Source: Baffinella frigidus
Lineage: Eukaryota > Cryptophyceae > Cryptomonadales > Baffinellaceae
Direction of reading: 5' to 3'
DNA: 19,294 nt
Assembly (NCBI GenBank): GCA_026770585.1
Contig: MU646527.1
Location: forward strand, 335,086-354,379
A program made the position numbers and the translations under genes. Under the pieces are notes generated by a model. It saw only the letters and a list, made by a program, of their open reading frames with translations, did not search any database and was not told the DNA's origin. Shown here one piece after another: positions 1-7,109 of this stretch (positions are counted from its first letter, which is position 1; every line of letters starts with the position of its first letter).

Positions 1-60
1 TTTAGAGTCGAGGCTCTAGGGTTTAGGGTTAAGGGTTTCGGGGTTCGTGGTTGGAGCCTC
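1..60. repeat. degenerate TTTAGGG-type telomere-like tract
   Basis: Positions about 16-45 read as imperfect TTTAGGG units (GGGTTTAGGGTTAAGGG) decaying into GGGTTTCGGGG. A short direct repeat, CTCCTGAACCATCTCG, follows at 60-75 and 88-103. No gene is seen before position 79. Confidence 0.7.
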
Positions 61-171
61 TCCTGAACCATCTCGGGGTTGGGGACTCTCCTGAACCATC
101 TCGAGGCCGAGGCCCGCGGCGTCGTTGAAGTGCACCTCCCTTCGCTGCACGGTGTTCTGCCGCCGAACCTG

Positions 172-377
172 CCATCCAAACCAGAAACGAAAGTCAACAT
201 CAACCAGAAACGAAAGTCAACATCAAAAGTAGAGGAGTTGGACCAGACCGGCTTCAGGGTGGAAAAACGGGTTTGCGGCGCGCGACCCACCCACGGATCG
301 GCCTTGGGCCGACCAACTCTCGGATTAGTTAACCCCCAAAAGTGGTCAATTTGACCAGTTTCGCACGCAAGAAAAGC
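172..377. repeat. dispersed repeat inserted in the coding relic (copy 1)
   Basis: It holds a tandem 23-bp duplication at 181-226 (CCAGAAACGAAAGTC...), then a block at about 227-376 that recurs at 6897-7045. It is flanked by 51-bp direct repeats of host sequence (121-171 and 378-428, four differences), so the insertion came with a long duplication or a tandem duplication event. The block can be read GVEELDQTGFR-like in both copies, but most differences change amino acids, so no coding selection is evident. Confidence 0.7.
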
Positions 378-480
378 GTCGTTGAAGTGCACCTCTCTTC
401 GCTGAACCGTGTTCTGCCGCCGAACCTGCGCCCCACGGCAGGGGGGCTCCCAGCCATCATCAATGGCTGCCAGCTGACAT

Positions 481-648
481 TCATAGGCTAACGTCCTGAA
501 AACCGGGTAGTTAAGCCTACGGTATCACCTACGGTAGGCCGTACGGGCCAGGGGGGGTCCTACGAAACATGAGGTCCTAGGAGCCCTACGGCCTACCGTA
601 GGCAATACCGTAGGCTTAACTACCCGGTTTTCAGGACGTTACCTATGA
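481..648. mobile_element. family 1 palindromic MITE, copy A (TSD ACAT)
   Basis: A 168-bp near-palindrome. The left end, TCATAGGCTAACGTCCTG, is the inverted partner of the right end, ...CGTTACCTATGA. The arms run inward through ACCGGGTAGTTAAGCCTACG to a core with CCTACGGTAGG. A 4-bp target duplication ACAT lies at 477-480 and 649-652. It has no coding capacity and interrupts the coding relic 79-810. Confidence 0.85.
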
Positions 649-748
649 ACATGTGCTGTCTGGTGCCTGGATGGGTGCCAGGAGGGCAAGGAGGAGGACG
701 AAGTGGTGCGGGTGATGCTCACGAGCGTCACCCCCCCACGCCTCCTCA

Positions 749-901
749 CCTGGCGACACGCAACTCACCTCCCTTGGGTGTTCAGCCGCCCTGCGCCCCA
801 CGGCAGGTAGTCACTAGGAAGTCCAGGACGCGACGGTTCGTTTCGTGGTACTAAATGGTACGTACTGACCTGGCGACACGCAACTCACCTCCCTTCGGTG
901 C
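749..901 (+). repeat. direct repeat of about 33 bp
   Basis: CCTGGCGACACGCAACTCAC plus CTCCCTT occurs at 749-781 and again at 869-901. A 17-bp CTGCGCCCCACGGCAGG occurs at 426-442 and 791-807. Both repeats border the coding relic and suggest local duplication. Confidence 0.75.
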
Positions 902-908
902 ACCGCAA

Positions 909-1103
909 CCAGCAACCCGTAGCAGCTTTTACCGGATCCTCCCAAGGATTCGGGGGGGAGGGGGGTTAATCTTCCCTATGACCCTACGCTAGGAAACCCT
1001 AGGGACCTCGAATTGCTGACGGGAGAAACCGAAGAGATTTTTTCGGTTTAGCTGACAATTACTACAGTACCCGATCCGGTTAAAATCTGCAACGGGTTGC
1101 TGG
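909..1103. repeat. palindromic element, about 195 bp
   Basis: The left arm, ACCAGCAACCCGTAGCAGC..., pairs with the right arm ...GCAACGGGTTGCTGGT, continuing through TTTTACCGGATC / GATCCGGTTAAAA. Inside are a small hairpin, AAACCGAA/TTCGGTTT, at 1026-1049 and a G-run at 952-966. No clear target duplication and no gene are seen between 811 and 1190. Confidence 0.6.
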
Positions 1104-1190
1104 TGGATGGTGGGAGCTCGAAGAACCTCACGGACATCCTTGTTCTGATCGCGTTGAGTCTGGTCAGATCCGGTCTCTGACTAGGCTCAT

Positions 1191-1228
1191 ACCCTCTCAC
1201 ACCCTCTCACACCCTCTCACACCCTCTC
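1191..1228 (+). repeat. 10-bp tandem repeat (ACCCTCTCAC)n
   Basis: Four head-to-tail units of ACCCTCTCAC, the last incomplete. They lie just before a copy of the GTGTTCTGCCGCCGAACCT sequence that is the target of family 1 copy B. Confidence 0.9.
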
Positions 1229-1252
1229 GTGGCGTGTTCTGCCGCCGAACCT

Positions 1253-1418
1253 TAATAGGGTAACGGCCTGAAAATGGGGTAGTTAGGCCTACGGCATTGC
1301 CTACGACCCCCTACCGTAGGCCGAGACTTTTTGGTCCTAGGATCCCTCGGCCTACGGTAGGAGGTCCTAGGCAATGCCGTATACCTAACTACCCCATTTT
1401 CAGGCCGTTAGCCTATGA
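1253..1418. mobile_element. family 1 palindromic MITE, copy B (TSD ACCT)
   Basis: A 166-bp near-palindrome with ends TAATAGGGTAACGGCCTG and ...GGCCGTTAGCCTATGA and arms holding GGGGTAGTTAGGCCTACGG. ACCT is duplicated at 1249-1252 and 1419-1422. The unoccupied site is in this window at 142-177 (TGTTCTGCCGCCGAACCTGC then CATCCAA), so insertion with a 4-bp duplication can be seen directly. Confidence 0.9.
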
Positions 1419-1422
1419 ACCT

Positions 1423-1690
1423 GCCATCCAATACTTGAAAATGAAACGAAGGATGACCGTGTGGATACTTGCTTCAACTGGGGCTACATAATATTGCAGA
1501 GTGACCTTGCCCACCATGACATGTGTTGGATACAATCGCGAAATCCTGGATGTTCGATGTTCGATGTTCGATGTTGGATGTTCGCACAGCACATGGGGGG
1601 GGGGGGTGAGTGCCGGCTGTGCAGGGGTGCAAGTGCATTTCACCGATGGTTGCAGAGCCGTTCCGCTGTCGAGCCAACTCGGCACATATA
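1423..1690. other. unassigned stretch with 7-bp tandem repeat and G-run
   Basis: The 7-bp unit GATGTTC is repeated about four times at 1549-1582, and an 11-base G-run follows near 1595. Long open frames on both strands here come from the 7-bp repeat. No gene is supported. Confidence 0.6.
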
Positions 1691-1798
1691 AGACAGCCAG
1701 GACCGGGATTCCGGTCCTGGCTTTTCATTCTAAAAGTCCATTTCCTTCAGGATTCTCGTTCAAGTTTTTAAAATCGTGTCCCGTCCTCGCTCGGTAGC
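1687..1798. repeat. family 7 repeat, 5'-truncated copy
   Basis: A small hairpin, AGCCAGGACCGG...CCGGTCCTGGCT, is followed by TTTTCATTCTAAAAGTCCAT and GTCCTCGCTCGG. This matches the right half of the longer palindrome at 10818-10965. The left arm is missing here. Confidence 0.7.
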
Positions 1799-1913
1799 GG
1801 AATGGAGGGGAGGGGGGCGGTTGATGGAGGGGGGAGCACGGACCATTTTTTCACACCTTGACGCCCATCATTGTGCACAGGGTGTGTGCTTTTCTACAAC
1901 ACGGGGGCGAAGA

Positions 1914-2068
1914 CTAGCTCTGTCCCAGTTCAATTTGGGCTCGCCATTATTTCGACCCCTCCCCGAAGTTCTGCAGGTAAATTTCATCGGGGGGTGCCAA
2001 AATTCACCTGTGAAATTTCGGGGGGGCGCGAAATAATGGCGAGCCCAAATTTACTGGGACAGAGCTAG
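1914..2068. mobile_element. 155-bp palindromic MITE-like element
   Basis: The left arm, CTAGCTCTGTCCCAGTTCAA..., pairs with the right arm ...TTTACTGGGACAGAGCTAG, and GGGCTCGCCATTATTTCG is shared by both arms. The centre is looser and G/C-run rich. A possible 2-bp duplication GA flanks it (1912-1913, 2069-2070). There is no coding potential. Confidence 0.75.
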
Positions 2069-2198
2069 GAATATAGGGGTGAGAAGGACCCCGGCGCACC
2101 ATGCGGCAAGTGCTCCCGTCTTCTACCTGTGCCTGCGTTTTATTCTGGATCGGCATAAAGTCTTTCTATTCGCTCGTGTGTACTGAATTTCTGCGCTT

Positions 2199-2314
2199 AA
2201 ATAATTTCAAGGACGAGCCTGAATAAAAAATCATGCAGAGCTAGGTGTGTTGTCTTCAATAATTTCAAGGACGAGCCAGAACAAAAACGCATGCAGAGCT
2301 AGGTGGTGTGTCGT
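2199..2314 (+). repeat. 58-bp tandem duplication
   Basis: Two head-to-tail copies of AATAATTTCAAGGACGAGCC followed by a shared ATGCAGAGCTAGGTG. They differ at a few positions. The flanking stretch 2069-2450 shows nothing else I can name. Confidence 0.85.
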
Positions 2315-2452
2315 CGACGCACGCCCATCCTGCACTACCATTCTTCCTCACGCCTGAATCCTACCCCTGGAGCAGCGTGCGGGGGGGCGCCTAGCCCTGC
2401 CTGATTCGGGTTGACTGATCGTTTTCACTCGGACCACTTTCGGGGGTCAACT

Positions 2453-2531
2453 AATCCGTCCAACGCCGTTGGACGGATTTGCACCCAGCCCCCGGGGAGT
2501 TGACTTCCGGTCTCGTCAACTTGACGAGACC
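2453..2531. repeat. two adjacent short hairpins
   Basis: AATCCGTCCAA/TTGGACGGATT at 2453-2479 has a 5-nt loop. GGTCTCGTCAA/TTGACGAGACC at 2509-2531 has a 1-nt centre. Both arms are perfect. Their role is unknown. Confidence 0.8.
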
Positions 2532-2587
2532 ACATCGTGTGGGGCGGAGCTGGGTAACTGCTACTGGAAATTTGCGATAGGGGCAGA

Positions 2588-2762
2588 GGCAGCCACACAG
2601 CGGGCTACGAAGGGGTTTTCGGCCCAAATCGGGCCACCTTTCCGTTACCTCATCCATAGGAACCCCCCTATGCCCCTACGGGTTGCCTACCGTAGGGTCG
2701 GAGGTCTTATCGCTTAGGGGTTATTCAAAAATCCCTTCGAAGTCCGCTGTGTGGTTTGCTCG
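2588..2762. mobile_element. family 15 inverted-repeat element, copy 1
   Basis: The outer arms, AGCCACACAGCGGGCTACGA and ...CTTCGAAGTCCGCTGTGTGG, pair. The interior carries TAGGAACCCCCCTATG and the CCTACCGTAGG core also found in families 1 and 2. A second copy in opposite orientation lies at about 18978-19145, and a half copy at 14551-14581. Confidence 0.7.
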
Positions 2763-2786
2763 AGAGCAACAAAGAAGAAGAGGATT

Positions 2787-2971
2787 TAATAGGGTAACGT
2801 CCTGAAAACCGTAGGACCCCCCCTAGGCCCCTACGGCCTACCGTAGGCAATACCGAACCTTGCAGTGCACGGCACGAGGGATCCTAGGACGAAACAGCCT
2901 CGGCCTACGGTAGGAGGTCCTAGGCAATGCCGTAGGCCTACCTACCCCATTTTCAGGCCGTTGCCCTATGA
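2787..2971. mobile_element. family 1 element, chimeric copy C
   Basis: The ends are TAATAGGGTAACG and ...CCCTATGA, as in other copies. The left half is of the copy A subtype (GTCCTGAAAACC) and the right half of the copy B subtype (CCCCATTTTCAGGCC). Between them sits ACCTTGCAGTGCACGGC, which matches the right flank (ACCTTGGAGTGCACGGC, 2980-2996). No 4-bp duplication is seen (GATT versus GTGT). It looks like a recombinant of two copies. Confidence 0.7.
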
Positions 2972-2996
2972 GTGTGGGTACCTTGGAGTGCACGGC

Positions 2997-3272
2997 CTTG
3001 AACTCGCGCTGCCCGTGCGCCCGGTACATCCCCAGAGTCACCTGCCAAAAGTCACTCGTTGACTTTCGAGCGCTTGAGCTCCGTAGTTCGAGCCCTCTCC
3101 AGACGCCTTAAGTTGATGGTCCGACGTCATACGTTGAATAAAAAGTGACCCCATCACTCATCCTTCATCATACTGCCTCGACTCAACACGGATGAGTTTG
3201 ATTCCCAGCCCTGGCCGGCACGCGCCCCGCCCGCATGAGCCGGAGGGGCGAAGGTGCGCGGATGGCACCTCT
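2997..3272. other. no recognised feature
   Basis: Unique-looking sequence. It has one short imperfect hairpin, AAAGTCACTCGTTGACTTT, at 3049-3067, and nothing else that I can support. Confidence 0.5.
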
Positions 3273-3420
3273 GATCTTATCCGGGGAAACCTATTTTTCT
3301 TTAGTTTCATGGCCACAAAAATTACTACACAACTGCTTTAATATTACTAATAAGAATGAACCGTGTAGTAATTTTCGTTGACCTCAGACCAAAGAAAAAT
3401 AGGACTCCCCGGATAAGATC
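3273..3420. mobile_element. 148-bp palindrome enclosing a family 13 core
   Basis: The outer arms, GATCTTATCCGGGGAAACC and ...GGACTCCCCGGATAAGATC, are followed inward by TATTTTTCTTT/AAAGAAAAATA. The core at about 3312-3380 (AATTACTACACA ... TGTGTAGTAATT type) matches 15947-16004 and 16250-16314 in inverse orientation, so one element may sit inside another. Confidence 0.7.
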
Positions 3421-3461
3421 AACACACCGTATGGTGCACCACACCTCCGTGGTTCCTGACT

Positions 3462-3914
3462 CCACCAACCCCCACGGAAGGACCAAATCGATTGATTTCG
3501 ACCTGTTCCCAAAAGTTGATTGTGTAACAAGATCGGGAAATAAGTCAACACAGCCAGGCGAATTCGCCTGGCTGGAAAGGTCAATCTGAGGTCTGAAAAT
3601 CGACGATTTGGTGAGGGTGGGGTAGCAGACCAAAAGTTGTCGACAGCCCCTTTGAAAAGTTGGCAAAAGTGGAGGAAAACGTTTTTTTTTCCTCCGGATG
3701 GGCCCGCCTGGGTGAAGTAAAACTCATCGCGGGCAATTTTTGGAGGTGTTCCCCCACATGTCACGAAAATCTGAGACCACATTTGTGAACCAACTTTCAA
3801 TTCTGTTTCACAAAAGTGCTCTCAGATTTTTGTGACAAGTGGGGGAACATCATGTTACCACACAAAACGCCTGCTACTCCACCCTCGATTTGGTCCTTCC
3901 GTGAGGGTTGGTGG
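3462..3914. mobile_element. CCAC..GTGG group element, family 8, composite (TSD CT)
   Basis: The ends are CCACCAACCCCCACGGAAGG and ...CCTTCCGTGAGGGTTGGTGG, with the dinucleotide CT at 3460-3461 and 3915-3916. At 453 bp it is much longer than its relatives (140 and 149 bp). It contains a perfect 22-bp palindrome at 3552-3573 (AGCCAGGCGAATTCGCCTGG...), an internal half end (CGACGATTTGG at about 3600), and a second palindrome at 3744-3852. Probably one or two further palindromes inserted into it. On the right it abuts PDZ exon 3. Confidence 0.7.
3744..3852. repeat. palindrome with arms of about 43 bp inside the family 8 element
   Basis: The left arm, GTGTTCCCCCACATGTCACG..., pairs with the right arm ...GTGACAAGTGGGGGAACATC. 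AAATCTGAGA is shared, and the loop is CCAACTTTCAATTCTG. Several arm mismatches point to moderate age. Confidence 0.75.
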
Positions 3915-3916
3915 CT

Positions 3917-4605
3917 GGTGGTGGTGAGGCTGGGCTGACCCTGCTTCCGACGGGTCCGACGAGCAGCTTGCCGACGGCGATACGCGAGAGGCTCTGCATG
4001 GCCAGCCAGCGCGAGAACGGTCAGCTGCTCGCCCCTCCCATCTACCAGAGAAAGATGACGAGAGAAAGATACGAGAGAAAGATGGGAGACCTAGGAGACG
4101 AGAGAAAGATGGCTGAAATTTACTGGGTACTGTAGTAAATTTCAGCCCAGAGACGAGAGAAAGATGGACAGAAGCGATACGACCTACGACCCTACGGCGA
4201 TGCGCGAGAGGCCCTGCCAGCCAGAGCGAGAACGATCAGCTGCTCTCCCCTCCCATCTTTCTCTCGTCTCTGGTGGCAAGCAGAGGCTGTGGGGCAGGAG
4301 GATCTATCGATCATTAGGTTGACTGCAGGCTACCTGGACACCGACGCCGTCAACCTCAAACAGCACATCCCCCACCGCCACGTCCACGTCGTAGTAGCAC
4401 GGACCCAGGTCATCGATGCCGGAAACCCGCACGGTGCTGTCCACCCCAACCTGGTTCAGGGCTTAGGGTTTAGGGTGTGGGGTATAGGGTTTAGGGGTCA
4501 GGGTTTAGGGGTTAGGGTGTAGGGTTCAACCTCGAACTTGAGACCCACCCCAGCCTGCTCAACCCCCTCCGTGTCGTGCGGCGCCCCGGTCCGTGCGGCG
4601 ACCCC
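3917..4605 (-). CDS. PDZ-domain gene fragment in three exons
   Basis: Read on -, exon 1 (open from about 4605 or higher, to 4531) ends EQAGVGLKFE. Exon 2 (4450-4334, 39 codons) reads VGVDSTVRVSGIDDLGP then VAVGDVLFEVDGVGVQ. Exon 3 (3993 down to about 3917) reads SLSRIAVGKLLVGPVGSRVS. Joined in phase 0 they give the PDZ order: GVGL carboxylate-binding loop, beta2, beta3 with GP, the GDVLxEVDG turn, and helix B with LLxGPxGSxV. PDZ domains bind C-terminal peptides and serve as scaffolds. The splice sites are GAG|GTTGAA..CCAG|GTT, then CAG|GTAGCC..TGCAG|AGC. The 3' side is cut by the family 8 element ending at 3914. Any further upstream or downstream exons are not identified, and whether the gene is expressed or a relic is open. 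Confidence 0.65.
3977..4260. repeat. duplicated intron 2/exon 3 boundary with GAGAAAGAT array and hairpin
   Basis: The segment GGCGATACGCGAGAGGC...CTCCCATCT (3977-4043) recurs at 4196-4257. On - both copies carry a 3' splice site and the start of PDZ exon 3 (SLSRIAVG and GLSRIAVG); the 4213-4191 copy then hits a stop. Between the copies are several GAGAAAGATG(AC) units (4049-4110, 4152-4166) and a perfect 14-bp-arm hairpin, GGCTGAAATTTACT/AGTAAATTTCAGCC, at 4111-4147. Confidence 0.7.
4451..4530 (-). other. intron 1 of the PDZ fragment, made of telomere-like repeats
   Basis: An 80-bp GT..AG interval between PDZ exons 1 and 2. On the sense (-) strand it starts GTTGAACCCTACACCCTAAC and goes on as degenerate CCCTAAA/CCCCTAA units up to CCTGAACCAG. 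CTAAC in the repeat could act as branch site, and the C/T-rich repeat as pyrimidine tract. Both neighbouring exons stay in frame across it. Confidence 0.6.
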
Positions 4606-4843
4606 GAACTCCGCCATCCTCCTCACCCGCCCCTGCCCTCCTCGTGCTGGATTATTGGTTCTGCAACCTTGCTGCCCGCTAGCCACCACCTGTGCTCGCT
4701 GCCTGCTCTCCTGATCGAATCAGGCCGATCGACGCTGTGCTGTGACCGGGCTGTGTGGAACGCCCCAGGAACGCCTCCTCGGAAGAACTTTTTGCAGCGG
4801 GGAACTCCCTGTAAAGCGACTCGCCACAACCTCGCTTTCCCCA
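4606..4843. other. GC-rich stretch, no assigned feature
   Basis: Open frames run on both strands but none is recognised. On - it leads into PDZ exon 1, so upstream coding sequence or a promoter could lie here. I see no decisive splice or start signal. Confidence 0.4.
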
Positions 4844-4844
4844 C

Positions 4845-4906
4845 AAAGGACCTAAAAAGGACCTAAAGGACCTAAAGGACCTAAAGGACCCAGGACCTAA
4901 AGGACC
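4845..4906 (+). repeat. 9-bp tandem repeat (AAAGGACCT)n
   Basis: About six imperfect units of AAAGGACCT. The same unit occurs in pairs inside every family 5 repeat (for example 5069-5086 and 5772-5789). Confidence 0.9.
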
Positions 4907-4948
4907 ATGGGAACTTTTTGTATACCTTCACACACCCGATGAGGATAC

Positions 4949-5086
4949 CCTTTAGCCGGTTTCTGCCGCGATCCTCTGCACCGGGGGGCCTGAATGTGAT
5001 CCGAAAGGAAGCATGGCTTTTCTGCAGAACCAGTTCCGGTGTCCGCCTATGTTGGGAGCTCGAAGAACCTAAAGGACCTAAAGGAC
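4949..5086 (+). repeat. family 5 repeat, left arm of long inverted repeat
   Basis: A 138-bp arm starting CCCTTTAGCCGGTTTCTGCC and ending in AGCTCGAAGAACC plus two AAAGGACCT units. Its reverse complement at 5804-5941 has the same length and differs at a single base (CCTCTG versus CTTCTG). Other, diverged copies lie at 6655-6760 and 10470-10583. Confidence 0.95.
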
Positions 5087-5803
5087 CCCAGGACGCCCAA
5101 ACGTAGGCGCCGAGCGGGGGTGGCGAGTGACAAAAACCTTATTGAAAGGCGGGGGATCATTGATACGCTCGTTGCTTAACTAAACTTGCTCTGCTAATCT
5201 CATGGTTGGACATGACCCTACTGACACCTGGGTAGACTTAATTCTACTGGCTGACACTGGCACCTCGGGGCACATTAAGACCCTACCGGAGACGAGCCGG
5301 TCTCCATGTGTCTTTTGTACAGCTGCATTCTGTACAGACACCTTTGTTGTTGATGTCCTGCTGTTGTTGCTTTCTGACGCTTGGATTGCCCTTAACTTTG
5401 CTGACGTCCGTAGATTGGGGGAAACCGCTACACAACCACATTTCTCTCATTTCACCTCTGGTGTCTGGCTGATCTCATCTCATACCCCCACACACAATCC
5501 CTCTCACCTTGTGGGGTATCCGTGCCTGGAGCTCTTATACTTCAGCCATGGGATACCATGAGCCTCAAAGGAGGCTGACTTGGGTTCGGTGTGTGTGCGG
5601 GCGCGCTCCTATTTTGGAAGCAATCAAACACCCCAAAAGAGCCACCCTGTATCCCTTCTTCACGAGCCTCTGCACTGGAGAGCGAAACGCGTTCCAAGAG
5701 CAAAAATGCTTTCTCTGCAGTCTTTTCTACGGAAGGGCGTGTCGTTGGCATATGTTGGGAGAAATTAACTCCTAAAGGACCTAAAGGACAAAGAAATGGT
5801 CTC
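5087..5803. other. 717-bp interior of the long inverted repeat
   Basis: This segment is less GC-rich and more T-rich than its surroundings. It contains the open frame at 5202-5561. At 5751-5842 its right edge forms a hairpin with the right arm: TATGTTGGGAG...CCTAAAGGACCTAAAGGAC pairs with the start of that arm, and a diverged third copy of the arm sequence (GCTTTCTCTGCAG) precedes it. Confidence 0.7.
5202..5561 (+). CDS. 119-codon open frame, product not recognised
   Basis: It opens MVGHDPTDTWVDLILLADTG and goes on TSGHIKTLPE. The LLADTGTSGH string resembles the active-site DTG(A/S/T) surroundings of retroelement aspartic proteases, but the flap and second half of such a domain are not apparent, and the rest (a CVFC..FC cluster, then hydrophobic VVDVLLLLLSD) is unlike any family I know. 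It is the longest frame in the inverted-repeat interior. No splice sites or poly(A) signal clearly belong to it. It may be a captured fragment or chance. Confidence 0.25.
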   Translation: MVGHDPTDTWVDLILLADTGTSGHIKTLPETSRSPCVFCTAAFCTDTFVVDVLLLLLSDAWIALNFADVRRLGETATQPHFSHFTSGVWLISSHTPTHNPSHLVGYPCLELLYFSHGIP

Positions 5804-5941
5804 GTCCTTTAGGTCCTTTAGGTTCTTCGAGCTCCCAACATAGGCGGACACCGGAACTGGTTCTGCAGAAAAGCCATGCTTCCTTTCGGATCACATTCAG
5901 GCCCCCCGGTGCAGAAGATCGCGGCAGAAACCGGCTAAAGG
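5804..5941 (-). repeat. family 5 repeat, right arm of long inverted repeat
   Basis: Inverted partner of 4949-5086 with 137 of 138 positions identical. It begins with two CCTTTAGGT units and ends AGAAACCGGCTAAAGGG. The equal length and near identity imply a recent origin or ongoing correction between arms. Confidence 0.95.
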
Positions 5942-5983
5942 GTTGCACTCATGCTTGTTACGCTCCTCATGGGTGTCAGGAGT

Positions 5984-6042
5984 GTAACGTGACCTGTGTA
6001 AAGTCACTCTGGTCATCCTATGGGGTAATATCCCCAGAGGGT
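5984..6042 (-). repeat. family 6 single unit (related to the 48-bp array)
   Basis: TGTAAAGTCACTCTGGTCAT followed by CCTATGGGGTAATATCCCCAGAG is the reverse complement of the unit arrayed at 18255-18398. The stretch 6043-6500 otherwise shows only short hairpins: TTTGTCTATT/AATAGACAAA at 6288-6337, and GGGGGTCAA/TTGACCCCC at 6480-6499. Confidence 0.6.
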
Positions 6043-6509
6043 GTACGAGGGATGCTAGAGTGCGACGACCTCTCTGGCGCCCCTGCTCGGCGTGGGTGCT
6101 TACCCACCCCAGGCCCTTGGGTAGGGTATTCCGTGCTCGTTCTTGGAGCCGTTTGCTCGTTCTTGGAGCCGTTTTTGTGCTAAAAATTGACTTTTGAGAA
6201 AGTTTTCCCATCAAAAATGACTTTTTGAATACCCCCCCCTCCAGCCCTGCGCGGATGCCGCCCGTGTTTGGAGGAGGTAAACGTCTTTTGTCTATTGAGT
6301 TCAGTCCTTTGTCTCGCCTTTACTTAATAGACAAAGGCCTTGTTTCCCCTCAAAACAAGCCACACCCATGGAGGCAAAGTACCGGTATTGGCAGGACCTA
6401 GGAGTGATCCCTCAAGTGGCCAGTAGGCTCATACGCCCTACCGCAAGGCCCTAGGACCTGCCTAGGACCTGTCACTGTCGGGGGTCAATTTTGACCCCCT
6501 GGCCTCTTA

Positions 6510-6625
6510 CAGGGGTACCTCGCTCAAACGAAGGCGCACCCCCTAGGACCCTACAGTAGGCCTATGCCTAGGGCCCTATGGTGGTCCTATGGGGTGGGCT
6601 CTTTCTTATGAGTCAGGTACCCCTG
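6510..6625. mobile_element. family 3 MITE, copy 1 (TA target)
   Basis: The ends are CAGGGGTACCTCGCTCAAAC and ...GAGTCAGGTACCCCTG, flanked by TA at 6508-6509 and 6626-6627. The core carries CCTAGGACCCTACAGTAGGC and CTATGCCTAGGGCCCTA. 116 bp, no coding capacity. A TA duplication is typical of Tc1/mariner-type elements; the parent transposase is not here. Confidence 0.8.
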
Positions 6626-6654
6626 TAAGGGATGGAGAGGTCTTGCGCGTCCGT

Positions 6655-6760
6655 TAGGTCCTGTAGGTTCTTCAAGCGCCCAACATAGGCCGACACCGGA
6701 ACTTGTTCTGTAGAGAGGCCATGCTTCCTTTCGGATCACTCTAAGCCCCCCTCCCCTGTA
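6655..6760 (-). repeat. family 5 repeat, diverged copy
   Basis: TAGGTTCTTCAAGCGCCCAACATAGGCCGACACCGG-type sequence, then CTTCCTTTCGGATCAC, as in 5804-5941. It lies directly after family 3 copy 1. Confidence 0.85.
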
Positions 6761-6868
6761 CAAAGGATGCACTCGACGATGCGTACGAATCAGCGATCAA
6801 GGAGAACCCAGGGAGCTTTTGCCAGAGAACAGATGTGCAGCACACAATGCATTGTCAAACCGTTTGCC

Positions 6869-7047
6869 TCAAAACCAGAATCGGAAGTCACTATCACAAA
6901 ATAGAAGAGTTGGACCAGACCGGCTTCAGGGTGAAAAAACGAGTTTGCGGCGCGAGACCCACCCACGAATCGGCCTTGGACCGACCAACTCTCGGATTGC
7001 TTAACCCCAAAAAGTGGCCAATTTGACCAGTTTCTCACACAAGAAAA
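6869..7047 (+). repeat. dispersed repeat, copy 2 (matches 181-376)
   Basis: From GAGTTGGACCAGACCGGCTT to GACCAGTTTCTCACACAAG it parallels copy 1 without gaps. In the core, copy 2 has A where copy 1 has G at about seven of a dozen differences. Reading frames differ at most of these sites. Confidence 0.85.
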
Positions 7048-7109
7048 AAGGATTTGAGGGGCAGAGCGAGGTTTTGCAACCTCCCCACTCTGGCGCCCAG
7101 AGGCACCAT

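Larger units (their letters stand above)
79..810 (+). pseudogene. interrupted exon-like coding relic, product not recognised
   Basis: An open frame on + begins without ATG near 79 and reads LLNHLEAEARGVVEVHLPSL, then HGVLPPNL up to 171. The same 51-bp stretch recurs at 378-428 (VVEVHLSSLNRVLPPNL) and continues RPTAGGLPAIINGCQLT to 480. Family 1 element 481-648, with its ACAT duplication, then cuts the frame. Skipping the element and one ACAT, the frame resumes at 653 as AVWCLDGCQEGKEEDEVVRV, then MLTSVTPPRLL, and stops at 808-810. A consensus donor (GGCAG|GTAGTC) lies just before the stop. Third codon positions are strongly G/C, and there is a Cys cluster (GCQLTC, WCLDGC). I do not recognise the family. 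It is most likely one exon broken by two insertions; chance openness in GC-rich DNA is the alternative. Confidence 0.5.

Noticed and set aside
1413-1728. Minus-strand frames with SNIEHRTSNIEHRTS repeats
   Set aside because: This peptide is the standard translation of the GATGTTC-type tandem repeat and not a protein family.
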